DNA of 64,000 nt from Sesamum alatum (taxonomy: Eukaryota; Streptophyta; Magnoliopsida; Lamiales; Pedaliaceae). Position 1 is the first letter of the stretch. Every line of letters begins with the position of its first letter. Positions 54,589 to 64,000 of the stretch are shown here, one piece after another. The stretch is from positions 11,611,692 through 11,675,691 of the forward strand of contig JACGWO010000005.1 in the NCBI GenBank assembly GCA_034509735.1, written 5' to 3'. The notes beneath the pieces are model-generated. The model was not told where the DNA came from and searched no databases. It saw nothing but the letters and a program-made list of their open reading frames with translations. The translations under genes were made by a program, and so were the position numbers.

Positions 54589-55597
54589 AACTGTGCGTTC
54601 TCGTGATTATCTATTTTGCGTTTGTGTTGAGCAGTCATAATGAAATTAGACTTTTGCATGATATAGAGTCCATTATTAAGTGTACCAAGCAGATGAGTAA
54701 ATCCACCCTTCATCAAATAAAAGCAATTTTTATTGATCGAAAATTCAAAACCACTATTGTCTAACAATGGAATTGAAATGATATTTTTGATCATGCTAGG
54801 TACATAATAATATTTCTCTAATTCTATTCTGACATGATCACTAACTACTAAGCTGGCGGTTCCTACTGCTTCTACAGCAACAGCCTTGCCATCGCCAAGC
54901 TTTAGGACTATATCACCTTTACTTAGTTTTCTGCTTCTTTTCAACACCTTCAAGTGATTGCAAATGTGAGCTCCACAACTGGTATCCAATACCCAAGAAG
55001 CAGAATTAGTGACCATATTAACGTCAACCACAAACCTACCTTTCTTGGAAAGGAATTTGGGGCAATCCCTCTTCCAATACCCTTTTCTCACGGCAATGTA
55101 CGCATATGTCATTTACCCTCGATTGTTGCATCGAGTCAATCTTCCCTTTCTCTTTGCCTTTCCCCACTTTGGCAACGGGAATGCTCTTAGCGTTTGCAGC
55201 GGCTGTGATTGCCTTTCCCTTTTCCTTGTTCATTTTCCAACGTCCGGCACCCTTGCCTTTCGCCTTGGAAGTCGAAGCCTCTCTAAACAATACTGACAGT
55301 GCAGACTTTTTGTTCGTTGCCTCGTATTACACCAACATACTGATCAATTCATGGATGCGCCTCTCAAGAGCATTCATGTTGTAGTTAACAATAAATTTGT
55401 CGAAGCAGGGTGGGAGTGACTAAAGGATCACATCAATGTACGTCTCGGTATTGAGCCCTGCTTTGAGGTCTTCGAGCTTTTCCACTAAGGAAAGCATCTT
55501 GACCCCATGCTCACGTGCAGAGGTTCCCTCGGTCATCTTAGTTCCAAAGAACACCTTTGTCATGACATACCTAGTATGCCGATCCGGGACTGCATAA
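54589..55597 (-). pseudogene. Copia gag and protease, minus-strand copy 1 (5' truncated)
   Basis: The frame 55112-54549 carries the second half of a CCHC knuckle (KGYWKRDCP), the protease motif VLDTSCGAHIC (D-T-S in place of D-T-G) and the pre-integrase domain. The frame 55290-55036 holds the basic linker. Gag homology continues to about 55,597 (PDRHTRYVMTKVFFGTK) and then stops abruptly. The N-terminal part of gag, the leader and the 5' LTR are missing. Confidence 0.85.
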
Positions 55598-56013
55598 CGA
55601 TCCTTCAGCTTTTATCTATCTCACTGTTATACGCATCGTAGGGGTTAGGAGCAAAGACGATAAGGCTTCTAGCTAGATCACGTTCATGAAAGTGCAAGAA
55701 TCTTGACTGGTAGATCCGACCGCGGAAGTCAATGAAGGATGGGAGATAAAATTGTTAGCCTACGAGCTTCTGGAGTGTCATCAGCGTAGTCACGTCGATA
55801 GGGAGAGTGTGGAAGATCGTCATACCAAAACATTTCTTCTCACCCGCCTTGCCGAAACGACAACAACAATGACCCTTCCAGAACTGGAACCAGGGTCCAG
55901 CACCTAACGCGGATTCCTTTACGGGATATTAGGTCCTGAGGTAAAGACAGGTTCCCATGAAAAACCAAGTTCCAAAGGTATTTCATGGTACCAGGGAGCA
56001 TAGGCTTTCAGCA
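55598..56013 (-). pseudogene. Fragment of a phage-type RNA polymerase, probably mitochondrial plasmid DNA
   Basis: This block shows no similarity to the Copia copies on either side. On the minus strand one frame (about 55,755-55,620) reads LPSFIDFRGRIYQS and then HERDLARSLIVFA. The D-F-R-G-R-I-Y core with a following DLARSL is the DxxGR-type signature of single-subunit (T7-like) RNA polymerases, in the form carried by plant mitochondrial linear plasmids and their integrated copies. A stop precedes it in the same frame. The neighbouring sequence also reads like plant mitochondrial spacer frames (WKGHCCCRFGKAGEKKC). I infer a nuclear insertion of mitochondrial DNA (NUMT). No protein could be made from it. 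The assignment rests on motif reading only. Confidence 0.6.
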
Positions 56014-56885
56014 TTGGATCATTATCCAACTGTCCAGTCAGGTCCAGAAACCCATACCTTCAGGTGGTTAGGATACTCTGCCGACCTACGAAGGACTGGA
56101 ACATTATCAGTGGGAACGACTAGTTCAGATGTCGTTGTTGTGTCATGGGGTACCTCACTTGATTCCTTAAGGAGTACCTCATCACGTCGACTATCCGATG
56201 GAAAACCCTTGTCCAAGAACAATGCGTTTTGCGAGACACACACCTTTTGCTCGGAAGGATCACAGAAATAATACCCCGCAGTTTCTTTCGGATATCCGAC
56301 GAATCTGCATAAACTAGACCTGAAGTCTAGTTTATCTCTTACTAATCTCTTAACGTATGCGGGGCAACCCCACACTTTCAAGTATTTGTAGGAGGCAAGC
56401 TTGTCATGCCATATCTCATATGGCGTCTGGGATATCTTCTTAGATGGCGTCAAGTTCAAAAGTCTGGCCGCCGTCTCAAGAGCATATCCCCAGAAGGACA
56501 AGGGGAGTTTAGTAAAACTCATCTTGGATCGGACCATGTCCAACAAGGTCCGATTCCTCCTTTCAGACACACCATTCTCTTTTAGATAACCAATGAATTC
56601 GCCTCTTAAATACTCTCCACCTCGATCTAACCGAAGGGCTTTGATCTTACGACCGGTCTAGTTCTCTACTTCAAATCTGTATTCCTTAAACCTTCCAAAG
56701 ACTTCAGACTTTTACCTCATCAGGAAAACATAACCATATCGTGAGTGATCATCGGTAAAGGTTATGAACTACGAGTATCGACCTCTAGCTTGAGTATTTA
56801 ATGGACCACAGACATCTGTATGGATCAAATCCAACCGACCATTGGCTAGCATGCTTTGTCCAACAAAGGGTTTCTCGGTCAGCTT
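56014..56885 (-). pseudogene. Copia integrase and start of reverse transcriptase, minus-strand copy 2
   Basis: The frame 56570-56022 begins SERRNRTLLDMVRSKM and runs through WGCPAYVKRLV, GYPKETAGYYF and VPVLRRSA, that is integrase C-terminus and linker. Homology to the element at 4250-24802 ends exactly at 56,014, inside the block matching 20,964-20,984. Integrase core upstream (56,570-56,885) is present but interrupted by stops. Confidence 0.85.
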
Positions 56886-58289
56886 TCCCTATAGACAGGA
56901 CTCGTAGGTCGGTAGGTTGTCCAAATCGTCTATTTCTAGACTCTTTGAGTCCACCAACCTTCTTATCCTATCTTTAGAGATATGACCTAACCTCGCATGC
57001 CATATCTGTGCATTATCTTGATTATCATGTTTTCTTTTGTGTTCAACAGTCATAATCCAATTAGACTGTAGAAGTATGTACAGACCGTTTACCAATGTAC
57101 CAAGTAAACGAGACACACCATCATTGATAATATAAAAGCCACTTTTATTGATGGTGAAAGAACAACCCTCCTTATCCAGGATGGGTATAGAAACAATATT
57201 CTTTATCATGCTAGGTACATAGAAACAGTCATTTAGTACTATCCTAACATGACTACTAATGGCTAACTCCATTGATCCTATGGCTTCCGCAGCAAGGGTC
57301 TTGCCATCGCCAAGCATCAGGATCATCTCATCCTTGGTTAGCCTTCTGCTTCTTTGCAATGCCTGCAAATCATTGCAGATGTGAGCACCACACCCAGTAT
57401 CCAATACCCATGAAGCAAAATTAGTAATCATGTTTACTCCAACCACAAACATACCTGCATTGGAGAGGAGTTGTGGGCACTCCCTCTTCCAGTGCCCCTT
57501 TCCTTGGCAATACATGCAGACATCATAGCCTTAGACTGTTGAGAACCCCGGGCCTTCCCTTTCCCTTTGCCCATTCCCACTGGAGCAACAGGGGCACTAG
57601 GAGCGCGAGCAGGGGCTGCAACCGCCTTCCCCTTTCCCTTCTTCCTCTTCCAGGGTCCGGCCCTCTTACCATTCGCCTTGGAGGTCAAAGCTTCTCTTAT
57701 CAATACCACCAACGCAGACTTGTGGGTCGTTGCCTCGTATTGGACTAGCATGTTGATCAACTCATGAATAGACTTCTCAAGTCTGTTCATGTTGTAGTTT
57801 ACAATAAACGGGTCATAGGACGGAGGAAGCGACTGAAGGATCACGTCAATGTACGTGTCATTGTTAAACCCAGCTTTAAGGTCCTCGAGCTTCTCCACTA
57901 GGTACATACGATCCTTCAGCTAGTTTGGTGCCAAAGAATACTTTTATGGCGGCATATCTAATATGCCTGTCCGAAACCTCATAAACCTCGTTCATGTGGA
58001 GCATTATAGCGGAGACATTGTCCCGCCTATCATATTGCTTTTGGATGTCGTTAGATATAGAAGCCAATATGATACTGCACACTTTTCGGTTGTCCTCATG
58101 CCATTTTTCGAATGTGAAACGTTCTTCTGGCATGAACTCCTCCGACAAGTTGCTCGACAGCGGCTCGTCCAAGACGTAGCCTTGATTCTCGAAACTAAGG
58201 ACAATCCTTATGTTTCTTAGCCAGTCCGAATAGTCTGTTTCGTCGAATTTATTGGTCTCAAGTACCATGGTTAAAGGACTCTTAGACAT
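56886..58289 (-). pseudogene. Copia gag and protease, minus-strand copy 2
   Basis: Starts MSKSPLTMVLETNKF (58289), followed by the gag capsid region (to 57434 in two frames), a zinc knuckle CQGKGHWKREC, an intact protease motif VLDTGCGAHIC and the pre-integrase domain WHARLGHISKDR. A deletion of about 15 codons and a frame change lie near 57,900, where the sequence around KLAEG jumps to LVEKLEDLKA. It is much closer to the plus-strand element at 18644 than to copy 1. Confidence 0.9.
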
Positions 58290-59815
58290 ATCTACATTTA
58301 TAAAAAATATAAAGAAGAAATTAGCAGATGATGGTAATATTATTATTCAAGATGAAGACATGGTCTTTTAGTCTTTAACCCTCCCACTATTTATACGAAA
58401 GTCCACTACTCTCAAGTGGAGTTTCGGAAAATCATTTCCTAATGGGCTCGGGATCCACAAGCGTGATCTCCATGCGCCGCTTTTATGATTCACATAAAGA
58501 AAACCTCATGGGAGATATCCAATATCATTCTCATCCAATGAGATTCCCAAGATATTTTGCCTCACCTGTTCGAATGGTTCCGAGGACTCCAAGCGAACCA
58601 TGTTACTCAGTGTTGGGCTTGACCCAGCAACCACCCACGACTCGTGAGACAGAGAAACAACGAGTACAATTTCTTTGTTCACAATAATGGTACAGTTTTC
58701 TCCTAGTCTAAGTGTGCCACGACTCGTGAGACCACACTTGGATAGCGGTAGCTTCCTCACCACATTACTGTGGATGGAAGACTTGGACATATCAAAATAC
58801 CATTTTGATCTAAGTCCATTCTGGGCCTAATATTTTATTTGGTCCAACTAAATGAGAGTTTGTTAATGATAATGACCGAGACCTCATCACATTAAGTGTC
58901 TTTGCATGCATAATATCCAATATTCATAAAGTGTTAAATAAATACGTTGCATGCAATAAAACATAGCATAACCCCTGTTAGGATGATCACAAGCCCAACC
59001 TATGCGACCCACTGAGTCCGCAGTGAGTCTATGGTCTGTCTAGGGTGGTCCTACTCTATTACATAAGTAATTAACTCATTGTTATTCCAATGGGCCTTGT
59101 GGCTCTTCCTCTTTTACGCCTTGATGTAACACCTTGGGCCTCCGACTCCATAGGCTTGTTATTATTACAAAAGAAATCTCACCAAAATTTTCTAACTACT
59201 CTAATTACGTAGAAAGTAATACATGGTAAGAGGACATAAAGAGGCCTTAACATCATGAGGCTAAAACGGGAGATGATAGTCCCAAAACAAGAGGCACGCA
59301 GGCCCCACCCGACAGCAATATAAACAAATATCATTCATTTATACATAACGTCTAGGGCTCTTGTGATCATCCCATGTTGATTCCATCAACACACATTGCA
59401 CAATTATACCAAATAACCATGTTCAACATGGATATTCAAAATATCCAAGTGATGTCCAACATCACAAGGTACAAATATATAAATAATGCACAAGCTTCAA
59501 ATTTTAAATTTAATAGACATCATATATAATGCATGTACTAAACCCAAATTAATTAAGCAAATTTGATCTAAGAAAAAATCCAATAATTCATAAATCAAAT
59601 ATGCAAAATTAATTCATTTTCAGAAAATATATAGAAATTACCTAAAAATCCAATTTTCAAAAAAACGTCAAAAATCGGCACAAAACGGCCCAGCCGTTGT
59701 GCCCTCTGGCCGGCCACCCGCACAGCCAGCCTGCGCGCCTCGCACGCGCGCGCCCTTCCTGTGCAGCACTGGCGTGGCGAGCAACCTCTACTGTCTTTGA
59801 CCCCGGCTTATGTGC
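58290..59815 (-). other. Untranslated leader of minus-strand Copia copy 2
   Basis: Inverse of the leader at about 17,085-18,643: the CACGACTCGTGAG motif, the GGGTGGGGCCTGCGTGCCTC block and the GC-rich island (59,690-59,775) are all recognisable. It ends within the GC island. The primer binding site and 5' LTR are missing, so copy 2 is truncated at both ends. Confidence 0.8.
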
Positions 59816-60773
59816 CCTTTTTTTTAAAAAAAAAATAACCGTGAAATCAGTATTTCGCATACCGGTTTCACCTATAATTTTAAGGGGTCAAATTCCACCC
59901 TAATTTTGTAGTATTTTTTTTAACATTGTTTAATTAATTTTACCCAAATCTTGACCAAAAGCAGTATTATCCAAATAAGTCAAATCATTACAAAAGGTAG
60001 CACTCTCTAACAATGAAAAACCACCAATGTATTCAATTCAATAACATAGCAGCTGTAAAAATGAAAAAGGCTCAAAACTAGCATCTGTACGACTTGCACC
60101 TCCATTTCCTTTTGCTGATGAACCTTGGCTAGATGGCTTGGCCTAATATGAGTTGGACATACTTTTTAGTGATGAAGACATGGATGTGCTAGTATGTGAA
60201 CTGAGAGGAATTGATACTGTTCGAAAAAAGCGCGGAACGCAGTCATAGTGTAATAAATCAAATTTATTATAAATCAAAAGTGTGCACCTTTTGATTTTTC
60301 TGAGTGCTCGGTATTTAGAATGCAAATACAAAAAGAATAAAACACGCTTATGCATTTTCTGTGGCTCTGGAAAAAAACGAGAAGTGCTGAAATGTAACCA
60401 CAAATTCCGCCTTTTGTTTCTTGTGTATAGATTTACTACTTCTGTTGTTCCTTTTTCTTCGGAACCCCGTTCACACGAGAGATCAACGTAGACTTCCTCT
60501 AGGTCGTCCACACCATACCACAGAATGAATTTAATGTCTACTGCTAGATAGAACGAGATTCGCGAAAAAATAAATCCAATTAACACTACTAATTAGTGTA
60601 AGCGGATCATGTTTGTTCTTGACTTGAACCCCAGTTCAAGAAGAACAAGTGAGATGTAGAATAGGAGAGGTCATTGCAAATTTTTCCTAGAGGAAAAGGG
60701 GCTGGACGGATTTTGCAATTGAGGGAGAGGGAGTGATATGAAAATCTAATTTTGAAATTGTGTATATCTCTAA
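59816..60773. other. Spacer with an unidentified 147-codon minus-strand frame
   Basis: The frame 60586-60143 is the longest here. Its protein is basic and serine rich at the C-terminus (STSMSSSLKSMSNS), and the sequence after its stop (SSQGSSAKGNGGASR) continues in a similar style. I do not recognise a domain. It could be a decayed small transposon-related gene or chance. Confidence 0.35.
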
Positions 60774-61169
60774 GGGCATGTTTACTACTTTGGATATGAT
60801 TATGATGTGATAGATATGATTGATATTGTTTGAGATAAATGGTTGTAGGCTGATATAATATTTTGTTTACTTACTATGATATGTTGTAGGATTGTAGGCT
60901 AATATAAACCGACTCTAGGGGAAAATTATAATTTTTTCTACACTTGAGGATATTAAAGTAAATATAATACTCAATAGAAGGGTTATATGGACCAATGCAC
61001 AAATTATAATTTGGCCCAACTTTCGGATGATTCGAATACCACCTCTTGATTTTCCTTTATTATAATGGGCACTTAATTCAAATCAAGGGCCCATACTTTT
61101 TCAAGTAAACATAAATTTTGGAGTAATTAAGCTATAAATTAAGTCTAATCATAAATAGTAAACATGCCC
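60774..61169. mobile_element. Tourist-like MITE (PIF/Harbinger type)
   Basis: A 396-bp AT-rich element with terminal inverted repeats beginning GGGCATGTTTACTA on both sides and a 3-bp TAA target duplication (60771-60773 and 61170-61172). Size, terminal GGG and TAA duplication fit Tourist MITEs. It has no coding capacity. Confidence 0.85.
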
Positions 61170-61172
61170 TAA

Positions 61173-61700
61173 GATAACACCTAATAACTTAACTAATGCA
61201 CTTCTAGTGCACCCGTTAAGTTATGGCCATGTGGGGCTCTCCAAAAGACCCCACTTGGCCTCATTTCCCTCTTAAGGAGTCTCAACTCCTCCTTGACTTG
61301 GTTTAGGGGGAGTGGAGGCTAGGGCTTATAATGAGATGGACTGGGCTTGTTTTTAATTCAATAATTAAATTTTAAATCAAGCCTAGTAAAGGTCCATCAA
61401 GTTTTTATATTAATCCAATTAAATAAAAGACCCAATAGAAGCCCATAAGATTTTTTCATCCAATTAAATAGATATAAACCCAACTATACTAATTAATTAA
61501 TTAATTAATTATACCCAATCAAATTAAATTAATCGAATCAATTTAATTGTACTAAAACCAATTTTTTTTCAATGAACGTCGCCTGTGCCTAGGCGGGGGG
61601 TTCTGCTTGAACCCCTACTCGTGTATAAATAATAAATCCTCGCTTGTATAATTGAAATGCCATAAATGAGGATTACTACTCCCTTTACAAAAAAAATCAA
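61173..61700. other. AT-rich spacer before the Gypsy element
   Basis: No gene. Contains a (TTAA)n run at about 61,490-61,510 and a C/G-rich word (GCCTAGGCGGGGGG) at about 61,587-61,601. Confidence 0.55.
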
Positions 61701-61704
61701 GTCC

Positions 61705-62418
61705 TAACTGTGATGTTTGTAGGATTTTATAAATAATTGAGAGTTTAATTAGTAATTATTAAGAAAATATTGATTTAATTATAAATAAATTATAGGTTGA
61801 AATTGAAATATGATAAAACTTGAACAGAGTAAATTGGAACTCATTATAATATTTGGGAGCAAATTATATTAATTATAAAAATATATATATGATAATAATA
61901 ATAATATATAATAATAATATATATACTAATAATATATATATATATATATGAATATAGAAAGTGGGGTGGGACTCACCCCACCATTTCAAATTGTTTAATA
62001 AATATACATATATGTATTCCTAACATGCATAAGCCACACACGTTTCAGGAGATAGGTCCACGGACTAATACCATTAGATTTTGAGTCGTGCCGTGACACT
62101 GAACAGGTGGGTCAGCTGTGACATCGAAGGTGGAAGTTTTTGGGCTATGTAATTAAAATATCCTAGTATTGTAGAGTTTGTTTTAAGATTTTGGATAGTT
62201 GGACGTTGGTTATCTTTTTCTTAAGTTATGTACATTAGTGGGAAGTATATATATATAAGGTTTTGGTGATGTTGATTATCTCAGGTCGTATATATATATA
62301 TATATATATTTTTATATTGGTAAAATATAATCTATATTACATTATGGAATGAGTTGGAATTAGGAAAAAGGAATATTAATTAGTGGTAACGAGGTGTAGT
62401 ACAGTAGGAGGTGTTACA
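61705..62418 (+). repeat. 5' LTR of a Gypsy element (left border approximate)
   Basis: The right border is firm: GGTGTTACA at 62410-62418 is followed by TTAGG and the primer binding site. The left border is placed by eye near TGATGTTTGTAGG and could be off by tens of bases. The LTR contains long (AT)n and (AAT)n stretches. No second LTR is in the window for comparison. Confidence 0.5.
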
Positions 62419-62423
62419 TTAGG

Positions 62424-62435
62424 TGGTATCAGAGC
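62424..62435 (+). promoter_or_regulatory. Primer binding site of the Gypsy element
   Basis: TGGTATCAGAGC, matching the 3' end of initiator methionine tRNA, six bases after the LTR end. Confidence 0.88.
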
Positions 62436-62503
62436 AGATCTACGTTTCTAGGGTGATTGGTTAATTGTGAGATGTGTCTAATGACTGAATTGTCTAATGT
62501 AGG

Positions 62504-63580
62504 ATGGCTTCTCAAGGTGCACGTGCTGACCCAGTAGCTAGTACAATTGATCATAATTATGAAAGAATCAGAAATATGGGAGCTGTTGAATTTGAGGGTA
62601 CCTTAGATCCTGAGATTGCCGAGAGATGGTGGGAAAAGGTCGAAGACGTGCTAAACTTAATGAACTGTACTCTGGAAAATCAAATTAAGTATGTTGTTTT
62701 TTTTGTTCGTGGGCAATGCCTTGATTTGGTGGAGGTCTGTAAAGAGGGCATATGAGCCAAGTGAGATAACTTGGGCTGAGTTTCAGAGCGAGTTCAATGA
62801 TAAATACAAACCCAAGATGTACCGAGATAAGAAGAGGATGGAATTTCTAAACTTAGTCCAAGGGGATGATCAAACAATGGCAGAATATGAACTCCGTTTT
62901 GCTGCATTAGCCAAGTATGCACCAGAAGCAATAACGACACAAGAGGATCGTTGTTATCGTTTTGAGTAGGGGTTACAACCGAAGATAAAAAAGGGTCTGG
63001 CAGTTAGAAATACGAATTTCAAAACTCTTGTTGAGTCAGCGGTTCGAATGGAAGAAGTGGTAACCAAAGAGAAGAAAAATAGGGAAGAAAAGAGAAAATC
63101 AGCATATGTAGTGGGGGAGTCAAGTAGGTTGACCAAGAGGGGAACCGGTCGTTCATTTTCTTTAGGAGGAGGGAACTTTTCGCGTGGTGGTCCTGCTTTC
63201 CGGGGAAGTAGTGGGCCGAGATTCAGTGGACCAATGGGCTTCAATAGAGGTTCAATCGAGCCCAGTTCATTTACTATGCCTTCTATTGGATCAGGTAGGG
63301 GAGCCGGACAGAGTTTATAGCAGGGGGTCAGCTTTCATTTCGAGTTGTTCTACTTATGGGAGGCGACATTCAGGACAATGTTGGGGACCAAATGCTATAC
63401 CCAGGATTTATTATAACTACGGAGGCAGAGAACACATACTAGGGATTGTCCTAGGTGGAAGTGCATCCAAAGGGACCCAAATTCAAAGCATTATTGGGAG
63501 TAGTGGCCGAGGAGTTGAGAGAGCCAGAGGCAGAGGTAGGGGTAGAGGCACTGGCAACAGAGATGGTGACCACATTACGG
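62504..63580 (+). pseudogene. Gypsy gag, broken
   Basis: ATG at 62504 follows the primer site closely. The capsid domain (retrotrans_gag) is shown by AERWWEKVEDVLNLM, then in a second frame SEITWAEFQSEFNDKYKP and EFLNLVQGDDQTMAEYELRF. The frame shift lies near 62,695-62,720 (next to a T run). A TAG at 62967-62969 interrupts the frame after CYRFE, and another TAG ends the stretch at 63,318. The zinc knuckle region (about 63,340-63,375) reads C-x2-Y where C-x2-C is required. Confidence 0.8.
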
Positions 63581-64000
63581 ATGGGGTTGCGCGAGGGTCC
63601 GGAGCACAAGTCACTCAGAGACAGACCCAAGTAAGAATATATAACATGACTAGAGAGGAAGCTCTAGCTTCGAATGACGTGATATCAGGTACGATTTTAT
63701 TATTTGATGTTGAGGTTTATGTTTTGATTGATCCTAGCTCTACGCATATCATCAGAATTTACTTCAAAAATACCAGGTGAGAATAGTGCTTTGGGATATA
63801 ATTTGATAGTTTATTTACCTATGGGAGGAGGTGTGGTAGTGAATAGTATTAGGAAGGGGAGTTTAGTGAGTATTGGAAATGTAAATTTTCCTGTGGATCT
63901 CGTAGGGATGGATTTGAAGGAGTTTGATGTAATTTTGAGGATGGATTGGCTAGCACAACATAAAACAATGGTTGATTATTATAAAAAGAAAGTGATGATT
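63581..64000 (+). pseudogene. Gypsy aspartic protease region, cut by the window end
   Basis: Motif VYVLIDPSSTH (the D-S/T-G-type active site, here in the D-P-S form) at about 63,716-63,750. It is followed after a frame change by NFPVDLVGMDLKEFDVILRMDWL, the retroviral-type aspartyl protease of plant Gypsy elements (RVP_2). The reverse transcriptase should lie beyond the window. Confidence 0.75.

Overview
The window looks like a transposon-rich stretch of a flowering-plant (probably eudicot) nuclear genome. The evidence is GT-AG introns, AT-rich non-coding DNA, Copia and Gypsy LTR retrotransposons, CACTA, Mutator-like and Tourist-like DNA transposons, and a single ordinary host gene. That gene is a 12-exon calcium-dependent protein kinase (CDPK) on the minus strand. 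Nothing supports a species name.

Left third (1-24,807). A solo Copia LTR (975-3184) is flanked by a perfect 5-bp duplication, AAGCA. A full-length Copia element of the same family (4250-24,802) is flanked by the perfect duplication AGTTG. A 10.3-kb CACTA transposon (5690-16,031) sits inside its 5' LTR with the 3-bp duplication ATG. The CACTA element carries a TNP2-type transposase gene with two single-base frameshifts and an apparently intact 10-exon second gene (Transposase_24 type). The Copia gag-pol has several frame breaks although its two LTRs remain nearly identical.

Middle (24,900-38,957). A second, decayed CACTA element (24,900-31,796) has lost the catalytic part of TNP2 and is full of GGAACGGTC-type repeats. 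After about 1.4 kb of AT-rich DNA comes a complete Mutator-like element (MULE, 33,197-38,947) with a 10-bp duplication, ACTCTTTTAT. Its terminal inverted repeats are built from perfect or near-perfect palindromes. It carries two divergent genes: a MURA-type transposase on the minus strand, with frameshifts outside the catalytic exon, and an intact four-exon plant-mobile-domain gene on the plus strand.

Host gene (about 39,700-48,950). The CDPK gene (568 codons, all 12 exons placed) has a potential N-myristoylation start, a kinase domain and four EF hands. It belongs to the CPK16/18/28 type. Its stop codon and 3' flank are present as three identical 183-bp tandem copies. Intron 1 contains a 339-bp TRIM retrotransposon and intron 3 holds a second likely insertion.

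Right part (49,931-64,000). Two partial Copia copies lie head to tail on the minus strand. They are separated by about 415 bp (55,600-56,013) that reads as a fragment of a phage-type RNA polymerase of the kind found on plant mitochondrial linear plasmids, so probably mitochondrial DNA moved to the nucleus. A 396-bp Tourist-like MITE (60,774-61,169) and the 5' end of a Gypsy element (about 61,700 to the window end) follow.
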